This document shows, piece by piece, positions 1 to 24,988 of a DNA stretch of 64,000 nt. Every line of letters begins with the position of its first letter. The first letter of the stretch is position 1. The stretch is from Danio rerio (lineage: Eukaryota > Chordata > Actinopteri > Cypriniformes > Danionidae), in the NCBI RefSeq assembly GCF_049306965.1, contig NC_133194.1, forward strand, positions 15,047,501 through 15,111,500. The letters are read 5' to 3'. Both the position numbers and the translations under genes were made by a program. The notes beneath the pieces were generated by a model, which did not search any database, had not been told where the DNA came from, and worked only from the letters and a program-made list of their open reading frames with translations.

Positions 1-545
1 TAAGAAGAATGAAGTCACATTAATTGCTCAGGTGTGAGTTTTTTCAGACCTCAGCAAAGTGTGAAAATCGTGATGGTTCTGTGGGTTTTGTCCCTCCAAA
101 TTGATCTATATTTTGTATTTTCCATTGGATTCAAGTCAGGTGATTGGCTGGGCCAGTCTACAGCTTGATTTTCTTTAGCCTAAATGCATTTGAGAGTTTC
201 CTTGGCTGTTTTTGATCATGGTTCTGCTACCACTTTGGTTTCATCTTCATCATCCTGATAATGTAGATGTTGAAATGAAGCAGCTAATATTAATAAACAC
301 TGACAACGGGCAGAGGGTTGCTGAATAACTAATGAAAGATTTCAGCTGCTGTCTGGGCTTTCACTGCCTTTCTACACCTCCCTTTCTTCATGTGTTCAAT
401 ACCTTGTTCCTGTGTCATTTCATTTTATTACAAATAACCTAGTTTGTAAACTAATTATATTTGTTTGGATTTCTTTGGTTGTTACCAACATCCAGAGAAA
501 ATATTTCAAGTCAACAGCACCTTTAGAAATATGTTTTCTGAGAAA
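1..545 (-). mobile_element. Non-autonomous Tc1-like repeat, partial
   Basis: Similar to a common fish Tc1 family whose end reads CAGTGGGGGAAATAAATATT: the minus strand at 480-545 matches that family's subterminal 'gtgctgttgacttgaaat...ccagatgttgg' sequence, which is also seen at 22235-22395. The left part runs off the window edge. No intact transposase was seen. Confidence 0.5.
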
Positions 546-997
546 AAAAATTATGTTTTGAATCATTATTTCCTCCACCGTAAATAAAATGCATGACAAG
601 ATTTAGTATATATTCTATGGTTTAAATGTGTGACATCATCTTGTACAAATATATAATAGTAAATATTTTTGCACAGAAAACAATTAATAAAAGAGAATGC
701 ATTCTAATATCTTTTTTAAAAGTTTTTCTTATTTTGAGACATAAAAACACTTTTTTGTATCTTTTATTAATGCATGCTACATACATGTTTTAGATTCTGC
801 TGTATTGTTGCAAATTTTATTATAAAAAACAAAGTCAATAATATATGAATCCTCAGTCCCACTTTAAACTCTAATTTACATGACAGTATGACATTTTACT
901 TCCAAACTGACCTAAAAGACTCAGATATGTTGTGTCTCAAAATGACAGTATGAACCATTATAGCTGTGTTTGTATGATGCTGAAACTCTTACTGTAC
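546..997. other. stx12 intron, no feature seen
   Basis: AT-rich intronic sequence after the last coding exon in the window. I looked on the minus strand for the membrane-anchor exon and found none. Confidence 0.6.
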
Positions 998-12430
<11,433 letters not shown>

Positions 12431-12767
12431 GACTGCAGGAGAATCTGCTGGACGTCTCAGGAGAAAGGGTGGAGCAAACTACAGCAGGAAGCCAACCAGC
12501 GCCTGAAAATGCTGAGAGCAGAGAAACACTGTCAGAAGATACACAGGACATGGAAAAAACTGAAACAACTGAATTCTAGCTGTGTGCCATTAATGAGGCT
12601 TTGTGTGATTTTTTAAGTCACTAAACAGCTATTTAAATAAACGCATGTGCTGTGTGTTTCAGAGTAAACGGCATGTGCAGAACATATGTAAGAAAGTGAA
12701 GCACATTAACAACAGACAATCTATAAGGGATGTTTTCTAAAAAAATAAGTATCTATATAGTAAATTA

Positions 12768-13108
12768 AGGGGCAGCACGATCTCCTCACAGCAAGAAGAT
12801 CGCTGGTTTGAGCCTCAGCTAGGTCAGATGGCGTTTCTGTGTGGAGTTTGCATGTTCTCCTGGTGTTCGCGTGGGTTTCCACTGGTTTCCCTTACAAGTC
12901 CAAAGACATGCGCTACAGGTGAATTGGATAAGCTGAACTGTCTGTATAGTGTGTGTGTGTGCGTGTGTGTGTGTATGTTTCCCAGTGATGGGTTGCAGCT
13001 GGAAGGGCATCCGCTGCATAAAACATATGCTGGATAAATTGGCGGTTCATTCCGCTGTGGTGACTATAGATTTAAAAAGGGACTAAGTCGAAAAGAAAAT
13101 GAATGAAT
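12768..13108 (+). mobile_element. DANA-type tRNA-derived SINE
   Basis: tRNA-related head (TCACAGCAAGAAGATCGCTG...), central body with CATGTTCTCCTGGTGTTCGC, then GGGCATCCGCTGCATAAAAC and a GAATGAATAG tail. Nearly full length, with an internal (GT)n expansion. It is in stx12 intron 1. Confidence 0.9.
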
Positions 13109-15128
13109 AGTAAATTAAAATGAACAGGAGTCATAAATATTACAACTGTAATCTTAGAGCTGTAATCAGACATATTTTATTATATCTTATTACTATAGTT
13201 TATATTAATAGTTTGAATTTGTTTTATTTTGTTTTGTTCCTAAATTAAAATTTTGGCCATTTTGTTGTGTTTCAAATTTTTACTATTTTATTAATCTATT
13301 CAATTCAATACATTTTACTGTCTATCCCACAGGGGTTAGAAATTTCTCTTTAGACATAGGCTCAACAACAAAACATAAATACACTTACACAATTATTTAT
13401 AAAAAAAAACATTTCTTTGGAAAAAACAATAGCAGAGGAAATAAATGTCTTCTTGTGCTTAGCCTTTTTTTTTTTTTGCTAAAGGGACTTTATACCATCT
13501 ACCAGACGTAAGAAACTTAAAAGAACCGTATAAAGTTTTTTTTTTGCTGCTACAAATAAATCAGTAAGAGGTTTTTGTCTCATCATTTATTTTACTCACT
13601 ACGTTTATTAACCTTAAAAGTTTACTTTTGCGTTTAAAATAGAGAGAGTTAAATCAGGCTACATTATTAAAAGGACAGACTCAATACGTGATCTATATAC
13701 GACAATCAAAATGTCCTTCTCAGTATCAAAACTTCTCAGTTTTCTCAACAAACTCAACCGCTCCTGAGGCTTTTGAAAAAATTCTCTGAGTGTTTATCAA
13801 AAGAGAATTAAAAGTTTATTTCCACACTTAAATATTTAAAATAACTCACCGATTCAACTTCCTCCCTATTAATTAGCAAAGGTCAAAGGTGCAAAGAATT
13901 CTCTGTTGTCCAACTTGTGATAAAATTGACAAAATATATCCATTGACTAAGTATTCTTTACACATCCCACCAATAACAGATCATCTGCATACCTTTCAGA
14001 TTTTCATTGACATAAGTTATATTGTTTATATAAATAGAAAATAAACTTAGTGATAAAACACATCATTGAGGAAGGCCAGTATTTAACACCAAATTCTCAG
14101 ACTATACATAAACCTATACATGCTGTGGTCGATCCCGCAAGAAACTATAGAACCACAAAATAAGTTTGGTAAACTTGCAGACCTTCTAATCGCCTCAAAT
14201 CAAAAGAATATCTATATATCCTTTTAATATTTATATTACTTTTTTGTTTTCTAAAAAAGGCAATATTAAATGTAAATTTTATTAATCTATTATTAATACA
14301 ATGACACTACTTATTTGTTTTATTATTTAACAATAAGTAAAAAATACTTAAAAATAAAATCAACATGATTTTACAATAAAACTGTAACAACTGAATTATA
14401 TTGTTTTTCAACATTTTTTTATTACAAAATGAAATATTAAATAAAGTTTATTTTCCTCTTTATAGTATTTTTATTTAGTTATAAATATAATAATTTAATG
14501 TTAATGTCACTTTAATTTATGTTAACAAGAAAATGTAATAATTGTATTTTACATTAAAGTTTTTGAAATTACATTGATTACAGAAAAATACTAAAAACTA
14601 AATTAGAAATAGGGCTGCGTGATATTGGAAAAATCTAGCAATGCAATGTTTTTTTTTTATTTTGCGATATATATTGCAATACCAGTACAACTTTACCAGA
14701 TGGAAAGAATTTATAATGTTAGATCAATTGAGATGTTTCTGCAGGGGGAGTGCATCTCCATACAATCTAATAAACAATCTATAAATTTCCCCAACAAATT
14801 TTCGTTGTGGTCTCTGTGATATTTGCGGTGCATTTGCGCATGTTGTGAGTATTATCATGCATAACAATCTATAAATCTGATTTTTTTTTTTAAATACAAC
14901 AACAATAAAGTGTTTTATAATTTCTTGAGTCAAACAATATTCAAGTACAATAATTGAATGATATAAATAAAAATAATTCAATTAAATGAATTTTTGTTAG
15001 TCACAAGTAGTGCAATTTCTTATGTCTAGATGTTTTTAACATCATTTTACAATTCCAAGCATTAGAAACACATGATAAACTATAATACAAACACTACATT
15101 GCAAATAATCATTGTGACATCAATGCTG
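13109..15128. other. stx12 intron 1, AT-rich, no gene seen
   Basis: Long AT-rich stretch with poly(A)/poly(T) tracts and no convincing exon or complete repeat; possibly old unclassified repeats. Confidence 0.5.
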
Positions 15129-15228
<100 letters not shown>

Positions 15229-16315
15229 CAGCATAATTAGAAACATTATTTGGTATGGTGCCATATTACAAAATGCATTATTTGTATCAATAATAATTAT
15301 ACTACCCCCATACTGATCGATAGTTTTTTTTTTTTTTTTTTAGTTGTACTTGCACTTTTTGTTCTCATTACAAACACCTTTGACTTCAAGTTTAAATCAG
15401 TGTGTAATGCTAACGTTACCTTACATGTCCTCTAATGATTAGATAACCAGATAAACACATCATCATGGCGCTAAACAGTTCAGATAGCACTTCGAATCAA
15501 GGGAGTGTGGACAAAAAATATATATGAGGCATGAGTGTGCACTTTAAAGAATACATACTGTAGTGCACACTGACGTGAGCACTTAGTGATGATGAGCTAA
15601 AGATGAATGATTCAGTAACGTTACTTAACTCAGTCTCGCACATGCGTAAAACACATAAACAGACACGGTGATGTCAAGCTGCTTACTCATATTACAGTGA
15701 TAACATGTATACGTCACTCCCTTTAGATAAACCTGCACTAAAATGATTATATACTAGATAGAGAGTGGTTTATGTAAGATTGATCCATAACTAAATTCAT
15801 AAGGTATGTTAATAACCAGAGACTGCTATATAAAGCCGTTAAAGAGACTGTACTAACTATTAATGGTTGTCAGTGTATTAGAGCACGTGTTTGTACTTTT
15901 CTGATGAATGTAATAAACACAAGTGATAAAAAAGGAACTGTCACAACTGACCCTAGAGTAATGAATGCTAAGCTACTGAGCTAACTTACTAAACACCCCT
16001 ACTATGCAAAATACAGCGTTAACTATTGTTAACTAATATGTGTTTTAATTAATAAAACAAAAGAGACTAGCTTTTTGAAAAGTACAACAGCAAACTACAA
16101 TGCACTGAAAGGCGCTTTAAAACACAAAACAACACCCGTCAACAGTTAGCAGAAAATACAAATGACACAAAACACGCCGCATTAAACTATCCGCTTCAAA
16201 GATTGTATGACTTTTTCATAATATGCCATATCTACTGCGAACATATATCAAAGCAGTCATCACGCAGTTTCCCTACATTATTACAAATAAATATACAGAC
16301 CTTACTTGAGCTTGG

Positions 16316-16395
16316 GGCCGCTCCTTACTCGGGACTTCCGGTCTGATGCACTTTCTACTTCCGCTAAGGGGCAGAGCTATCAAGTGCATGTGACA
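16316..16395 (-). other. stx12: Probable non-coding exon 1 of stx12
   Basis: GC-rich sequence ends at a donor (CTCAA followed by GTAAGG) at 16315 on the minus strand, 3.9 kb upstream of the exon holding the start codon, which begins in the 5' UTR. The upstream limit is a guess. Inferred from splice site, composition and position only. Confidence 0.55.
16334..16364 (-). promoter_or_regulatory. Paired ETS/GABP-type motifs at the stx12 promoter
   Basis: On the minus strand GCGGAAGT (16357-16364) and CCGGAAGT (16334-16341) lie 15 bases apart in a short GC-rich block next to the predicted first exon. Paired ETS motifs are common in TATA-less housekeeping promoters. No TATA box is evident. Function is inferred. 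Confidence 0.4.
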
Positions 16396-16696
16396 GCCGA
16401 CAGCTCAGAAAGCCACGCCATTCAAAATAAATGAACTAATTACAAAACATGTTAACTATCTTTTCATTTCATTATATCAGTTTATGACTGATACTTTATC
16501 AAAATATGTAATTTTCTTGTGTTCACTAACGTTGTAACGTTAATGCAGATATATGTAAATAATTACAATAAGATTATTCGACATGTCAACAAGATTTTTT
16601 AGTCACTGATCACGCCATTCAAAGCAAAAGAGCAAACGTTTAGAAAACATGGTAAAACTATAGAACTACCTTTTTGCGGCATTATTTCATTGTTCA

Positions 16697-16798
<102 letters not shown>

Positions 16799-17394
16799 TG
16801 TGTTCACTTAAGTAAAGTTAATGCAGAAATATGTAAATAATTGCAAAAAGACCATTCGAAATGTTAACAAATTTAATGCATTAAAAATTTAAAAAATCAA
16901 GAATGTCAGTTTCTCTGGATATACAATTTATAGTTGTTTGATTAAAACATGTTTTCCTTTAAATTACTGATGACACTTCAATTTTTTCACAAAATAAAAT
17001 GGCACCATGTCATCAGACGCGTTTTCTTTTTAGACAACGCATTATTAAATGTACCAACAAAGATATATACAGTATGTGTGTATTTTGTGTACAATCCCTG
17101 ATTTTCAATCAGAACAATTGAAAACATCTGCTATATTGACCAGCTTTGTCTAAATTAAAATATATTAAAATAATTACAAATGACAATATTTTTATTTGAA
17201 ATGTGGAAATGTTATCAGACCTTTCTAGAATAAAACAAATCTGCACGTTTACTCAAATCCATGCATAATAAATCCAGAGAATATACTGTATATTGAATAG
17301 TGGTAACATCAACATAATAAAAAAAAACAAAGTTTTAGACACTTTTAAAAATGCTGCTGTCAAGAACAGTGTCATAAATTGATTTTCTTTACCA

Positions 17395-17815
17395 ACGGGG
17401 TATATGCACAGCTAGTGTTTTTCAGCCATTGATGAATTTCCAGTAAAGGCTTAAAGTTAATTTTTCAATTTCTTACAGTTCCTTTAACAGCACTGATGTT
17501 GTAATGCAATTACAATACATTCAGTTAAATAGACTTAGGCATTCATTTAGCTGTTTCAGTGTAAAACAAGATGAAAGACTGTAACCGCTAGCACCGTAAG
17601 TACCAGCAGCCAAGCACAGAAACCCCATTAAAAATACTGGGGTGAAATTAACTCGTATTTTAAAGACATAACGGGAGAATTGGAATTTAATGAAGTGCTT
17701 CTTGTCCGGTCTGGGACCCACTTAATATTTGATATATTTATCAGTCAGTAAAGATCTCTTATTTTGAAAGAAACCAGACTTTAAACGTGGCAATTTTATA
17801 ATGGAAAGGCAGTTT
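17395..17815. mobile_element. Partial hAT-like element, same family as 7773-8541
   Basis: Shares ordered words with the copy at 7861-8290 (GCTAGTGTTTTTCAGCCA, ACTGGGGTGAAATT, ATTTTAAAGACATAA, GGTCTGGGACCCAC). Its termini are lost. Intergenic between stx12 and trnau1ap. Confidence 0.55.
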
Positions 17816-18183
17816 ACGGAGACTGGCTGGTTGAAATTAAAAGTCCATGTGCATACACTCCATTAACTTCGATATACTGAACTTTAAACGTTTGGTGACT
17901 ATCCTTCATGTTTAAGCAGCTTTTGCCCTTAGTGCAATTGTACATGTTTTTCATGTTGATTTTATTTAATTCAACAAATGTAATGGAAAAAACAAAACAA
18001 GAATACATTTATGTTGGTCACTTATTAAACTTATTTTCTTATCAGAAGAACAAAGGCAACATAAGATAAAGATAAACCTGAATTAATATTTACTACAGCA
18101 GCAACATGTCAAATCATATTGCATAAGTTGAATTTATTACAAAAATAAAGTCAACCGAAGTTTTTTTTGTTTGTTTGTTTTAA

Positions 18184-18389
18184 TTAAGTTGTCACCCAGT
18201 TAGATGAACAGGAGTCCTCCATCTCATATTGATTAATTGGCTCTGGAAGGTAGCTTGAGGCACTACATGTGACCCCGTCCCATGATTCAGGAGGCTGGAA
18301 GAAACAGCCAATCAGAGCACTGTACAGTTCCTCGCTCTGGGCCATAAATGTCTCATTTGCCTCCGTCACATTTATCTCAGAGTCTGGAT
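18184..18389 (-). CDS. trnau1ap: trnau1ap exon 9 (last coding exon)
   Basis: Follows acceptor TGTGTTGCAG and encodes the end of Tyr247 to Thr314 and a TAA stop. [20 protein letters not shown] matches the conserved human tail [20 protein letters not shown]. About 30 further residues (to NWVTT) extend beyond the mammalian end. Confidence 0.93.
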
Positions 18390-20967
18390 CTGCAACACAG
18401 AAAAACAACAAACGGATGTAAGACACTAAAATGATGTCTAGCTTTTTATACAGTAAAAGTATACTTAGTATATTTATATTTAGTCAACACAAACATTACA
18501 GTAAACAAAGTAAACAGTAAAAATTAATGGTATAATTACAAAATATGCTACTTAAAACAGAAACATTGTCAAAATTATTCTTGTTTTTTCGATAAAAATA
18601 ATTTCTAAAAGATGCTGTGTGTGTTGTCCATGCCAGGCCAATAGGTAGAGATATCACACAGTATTTTAAGCAGCACAAACACAGTGCTCGTCTCTTATAA
18701 TTATTACCTTGTCTGTATATCTATAGACATACTTAAATAGACAATGCTTTCTGGCTCCCTAAACCAAGGATGTCTCAAACAAAGCTACTGAAATATTGAT
18801 GCTTCAAAGATTTTGCCATCTGGTGGTAAATACAAATTCCTACACCAACTGTGTCATTCAGAAGTTGTGTGAAATGTCTCTGCACAGTTTATTTGTTTAT
18901 TTAATAAACATATGCCATTAACAAGATTGTGGCATGCGTGTGCAGTGATATGGTTTCTTTATTTGAACTCCTGGACTAAACTGTTTAATATGCCAATACA
19001 TTAGGCCTGTGTGATTTTTCATGTCGGTTTCCTTGTACTACATAACATCATTACATGCACATTATTAACAGACACAAATGTGCAAATACAAATGTAACTA
19101 CATTTTTTTTATTCAAGAATATGATTTGTTCCACTGTGCTGAATATGAACCACTGTGCTGGAGCCTAATTGGCTCTTTTTTTAACAAATTATCAATGTTA
19201 GCTATAACTAGTTAAAAAGTAAAGTAAGAGATTCCTTTTCATTTTTAGGTAATTTAATGAGTTTTATTTGTGTGTGTATATACAGAACTTTCTGTTTCTT
19301 GAATCTGATCGGCTCATAGGCATGCGATATTCTGCAAATAACAGTACTCATCCACCCTCTTCTTCACCCTTCACCCTTGTGTATTACTCTGCCCACATAC
19401 AGCAACAAGCTGAGGACACTCTACAGTCTGTACAATACAGACAAACATTGCTGCCGTTGGTCAACCTAATGTACTTCAGGCTTTTTTAGTCGAGAACGTA
19501 GTTGTTTAAAATTGCAGCTATGCAGTTTATTAGTGCCCATTTAAAAAATTTACAATTTCAGTGGTAATAAAGCCTGGTTTATACTTCTGCGTCAAGTGAC
19601 CGGCGTAACCCACGGCGCATGCAAGTTTCATTTTTTGAGAGGTGCAAGTCAGCAACGCCGACAACCACGGCGAAGGGCTATGCGTCAACGCCGTAGCATA
19701 CGCCGGCGTTTGACGCAGAAGTACAAATCAGCCTTTAGCCTGTCATTGAGCAGAGCAAAGATGGTTGATGGCCACAAGATGGCGACAGAGACCGCATAAT
19801 AAGCCCTTATAAGAGAAACCCAGCAAATTTTCTAACTACAGCTGATCAAATTATTATTAAAACTGAGCGCTAAAAGCACATTACGTCAGTCGCGTCTTTT
19901 CATTCTCCAATCAAATGAAACCAGAGGGAGGGTTGCCATTGAAGTGCCTGCAGTGTTTGTGTTGTTATATCAGAAATGTATATATTGTGTTGTATACTCT
20001 TTGTATAAACACTCTTTATATAACCCTGAGTTACTTTTTTGTTGGTCATCCGTTTCTAATGCGTCTCCTGTTTCTGTTACAGCAAAGTGGTTCAATAAAA
20101 ACAAAGAAAGAATAATAATTCTAACCACTACCATTCTATGGTAGTGTTTGCATTGCTTTGGCTTTTTTGGGGATAATTATTGTGATACCTCGGTTGCAAC
20201 AGAGAAATACTGGGAAATGGGAAACTCTAGACTGATAGCATTTCATGCCGTCCAGACTTATAATCTTAATAGCCCCTTTCACACATACAGACCTTTCCGG
20301 GAAAATTGCCGGCAAAAAAAGAGTGTTTCGTATTTTCAATAAGAACGAAAGGAGGAAGTAATGTTATAGGCTCCATTTTGCTATAAATATGCATACACTG
20401 ATGATGTTGGTCATAAGCATGTAGCAACACAACGCCTCAACCTTTTTGGTGTCTGTTAAGTTGCTATTGCTAAATGAAAATAGGCAGTTCCTTGTGTCAT
20501 TTTTTTTGTTCCTTTCCTCATTTTATTGCTAAGAAAGTGAAACAACGTAGCCTGCAGTGTAATGTGAATGAGGTTATCAAGTACACTGTTCCCTTTGAAG
20601 ATTTACCCAACGTGTCTTCAGGAGATTGTTTTCCATATCAAGCTTGCAAAGTCTGATCTTACAAGGAGAGGATATAAGATTGAACTGTATGTAGGCTACT
20701 TAATATTGAGGGAAAAGCCCCTTTCAGATGTCTGCAGCCACGCAGCAGCATTTTAAAACTAAAATGGCCTCTTCAGCGTTTTCAAAAAGCTCAGTTTTCG
20801 GCGCTTGAAAACTCCGGCGTAGTGTGGATGGTGTAACCGTAGCAATACTTATGCGTTTTCAAACTAAAACGTGTTAGTGTAAACGGGGCATAAGGCACAC
20901 ATCCTCATGGCAATACATGCGCCGATATACAGCTATATCGCACTGCTACAATTGTGATATTGTTCAC

Positions 20968-21033
<66 letters not shown>

Positions 21034-21266
21034 TGGTGCCAAGTTTCTTGTTCCTTACCAAAACGCAGTTGTCATGTACGTGAACAGACAAAACAGATAA
21101 AAAATTTTTCATTATTAAATGGTGTCACATAAATATTCCCAAAAACTTACACTCTAGGTCATCATCTTCTGTCTGTTCAGACTGTAATTACAAAAGACAA
21201 ACTTATTAGACACTGGGATAAAAAATAAAATGTAATTCAATGATTCAAACTAATAAACCAGCATTG

Positions 21267-21316
<50 letters not shown>

Positions 21317-24300
21317 TAAAATATAAAAAGATTAAATCTATGTTAAATAAAACTAAATGATTTACGCAGAACTGGCTTGACCTAAGGAACAATGAACAAA
21401 TGAAACCACATCTACCTGAGTCACATCTACCGGTGTTGTGTTCTGGGAAGGATTTAAGTAGTCCAAACTGTAGTTCCAGTCATATGTAGATAAATAGCTG
21501 AGGTTCTGTGGGTAATAGTACTGGTTTATAAATGAGGCGTTCTTGCTGTCTGAATGATACTGCCAAATTTGGTTCTCAGACGACTCTTTCTTCTTATTCC
21601 TAATAGAAAGGGAGAATAAGATTAATATTTCTGATAGCACTATTGCTTAGTGGAAGCAGAAGTCATTCAACTTTAGTTTTATCATACTAAATACATTTTA
21701 AGGTTTTGTTATAATGCTGCTCTATGCAGTCTAATACAATGGGTAATGTAATAAAATGTATATTTACATAGTTCATTTACTGTGTATGGCCATACACCCA
21801 AATCATTCACAATCATGAGGTGAAAACACACCATCTGTAAGTGAAATGGAGAGACACTGATTCCAAGCCAATTCAGAGGAAGGGGACAATTGGGAGGTCA
21901 TGATCGGTAAGGGCCGATGGAGGGAATTTGGCCAGGACAAAAATAGAGTCTAATAAAGCGGGCAACATACTAAAGCATCTTGGCATTTAAAACATTAAAG
22001 TGTCATTTTTTATATATAATTAAACTAGTGTCTCAGTGTCAGTAGCTAAAATAGCTTATTTCTCTGGATTTGAACATTCTTGAAACATCTGTGATAATGC
22101 AAGTACATAAGTCAGCAAAATATAACACTGTTCTAGTGACATTTAAAACAAACTTACATATCATTAAAAACTAAAAAATTTCAACACACATTACTGGCCT
22201 TCAGTGTCAAATCATGCTACCATGCTGATTTGGTTCTCATACAGTGGGGGAAATAAATATTCAACACATCACCAATTTTCTCAGAAAATATATTTTAAAG
22301 GTGCTGTTGACTTGAAATTCTCACCAGATGTTGGAAACAACTAAAGAAATTCATTTAACAATTTATGGAGGAAATTAAGAATGCAGAAAGTTTCAATTTA
22401 ACACTAAAGAGCTTGCTAGAAGGGCAGCAAGGTGGCACAGTGGGTAGCACAATCGCCTCACAGCAAGAAGGTCGCTGGTTCGAGCCCCAGCTGAGTCAGT
22501 TGGCATTTCTGAGTGGAGTTTGCATGTTCTCCCTGTGTTAGCGTGGGTTTCCTCCAGGTGCTCCAGTTTCCCCCACAAGTTCAAAAACATGTAGTATAGG
22601 TGAATTGAGTAAGCTAAATTGTCCGTAGTGTATGGGTAGTTCTCAGTGATAGGTTGCGGCTGGAAGTGCATCCGCAGCATAAAACATATGCTGGATAAAT
22701 TGGCATTCATTCCGCTGTGGCAACACCAGATTAATAAAGAAACTAAGCTGAAAAAAATGAATGATGATGAGCTTGCCAGATGATAATTTAATAGTAACTA
22801 AAGCCTTGTTAGAGTATCTAAAAAAGGCTCATTTAATTAGACAAAATTAATTCATGCATTTAATTAAATAATTTAGAAAATATTTATTTTTCTTTTTTTT
22901 CTTTGCTTGGTCTGTTTCTGTATTCCTTTCTGAAGCAACACCTCACACTCCACTCCAGGTGGAGGAAATGCACCAAAGCTGGTTGCCAACCGCCATTAAG
23001 TTTAAAGAAGAAGAACAAGGTACACAAGCAAGTATTCGAACTCAGGACACCTGAGGCACACTGGCACCATGTTAATGGCTATAAACCGCTATTTTTATCT
23101 ATTTTAAACACTCTCTAGTAGGGTTATGCCGATAGACAATGCCATCTTCCATCGCCGATAGCCAACAAAATCGCGATCCATCGCCCTGCCCTACATTTCT
23201 ATTGATATATAACTTATTATTTGCATGTCATCTTAATAGCAATAACGGTCTTTTCATGAGCTGCTAAATGTCACACATAGCTGCCGCTTGCACGGCTGAC
23301 AGCATCGTGAGGGTTAAATGAAGGATTATACAGTACCTCTCATGCTTAAAATGTGTAGATTCAGTGGCAAACGCTGTTACCTGCAAAACCCGTCCCACAG
23401 ACTTTACAGTGAATGGCTTTAGTCATTGTCATAGGGGACTTGAAGCCACTGGAAGTCTTTTTCCACTCTTGGAAAAGTGTAAATGGTGGATTAACATTCA
23501 GCACATGATCACTAACAAAATGTGCCATTATTAGTAACTGTAGGTATTTCTATCAGTGTTATTTTCATTCTCTCATCTTCAGTGCTTCACATTTCGCTGT
23601 TGTAGCTCCTGTCATCTGACGGCAGAAGGCATTGACAGGGTGATTTATGGCTAATATTAACCAATCACTTGAGTTCAGTTCCAGAGCAGTGAGCCAATAA
23701 GAAGAGCACAAACACAGGGCAAGCATTGCAGGCTTTTTTACTTCAGCAAATTTACATAACAACTTTTTTTAATCTGTACCCGAGTGCTGTGTTTGGCGTT
23801 TTTAGGTGCAAAGATGCATTCTGCATAAATGTCTCCTATATGTGCGCACGCGGTGAAGATTTTACAGTGAAAACAATGAAAATGTATGCACTACAGTGAA
23901 CTCCAACCGAACTCTCGTCTCCTCCACCAGCAGTGGGAAAAGCTATTCGAACAACACAGATCACTGTGCCTATTCCTGCCAGAGTCCCGCGGAAAAAAAG
24001 TGGTTGACAGGTGGTCATTTGTTTGTAACTTTATTTATTTATGGTTTGGTTATGGGTAAAGACCATGTGGGTCAGGTAGTGAAAACGGTAAGCTACAATT
24101 AATTAATTAGTAATTAATATTTAACAACCACCCCCCGTCTACGACGAAGATGGCATCGTCCATCGCAATGTTTCACATTAGACATCGTGCGATGCCAAAT
24201 TGGTCAACATCGCCCAACCCTACTCTTTAGATACAGCAATTTTCCATCAGTCAAATACTCACACTCTACTTGAAGCCAAGCTGAGGCGTAAAGCTTTCTT

Positions 24301-24936
24301 CCCGAGTCCAGTAGCCCCTTGGAGATCAACCAGAGCCCGTTTTTGCTCCCTCTCACTTTCAAAGCTCACGAAGCCACAGCACCTACAAACAACAGCAATC
24401 AGCAGAAAGCAAACATATGAAGAAGAAAACATCAGAGAAGAGCTTCTTCATAAGTTCTCACTTTGAGTGTCCATTGGCGTCCAAAACAATCTTCCCACTG
24501 CAGCAGGACGAAAAATGATAATGAAAGAACTCATATAACATGCCATCGTCCACATCCGGTGTGAGATCCGACACGAAGAGGGAGAATGTAGAGCTGAACG
24601 AAACAGCAGAAAGACGAAGTAAAGAGATGAACAATTACTACACTAACAGTAGAGCAGTTCATGAACTCAATGATTTCTTATAAGTATCTAAGAGTGAAAA
24701 TAAAAAATTTCAAGATTAATCAGGGGTGATTTAATCTATTACATAGCAATTACTATGCTTTGGATTTGCTAATATATATACACATTCAGAACATCTACAT
24801 AGAAAAAGTCCAAAACGGACTAAAACTTAAAACCTGTGACTCTATGTAGGATTTTTATAATTTAATAACAGTAATAATTCTCATTGTAGCAGGTTTTTAA
24901 CACTTTTATATCCATTCAAATACAGCCTGTATTTGC

Positions 24937-24988
<52 letters not shown>

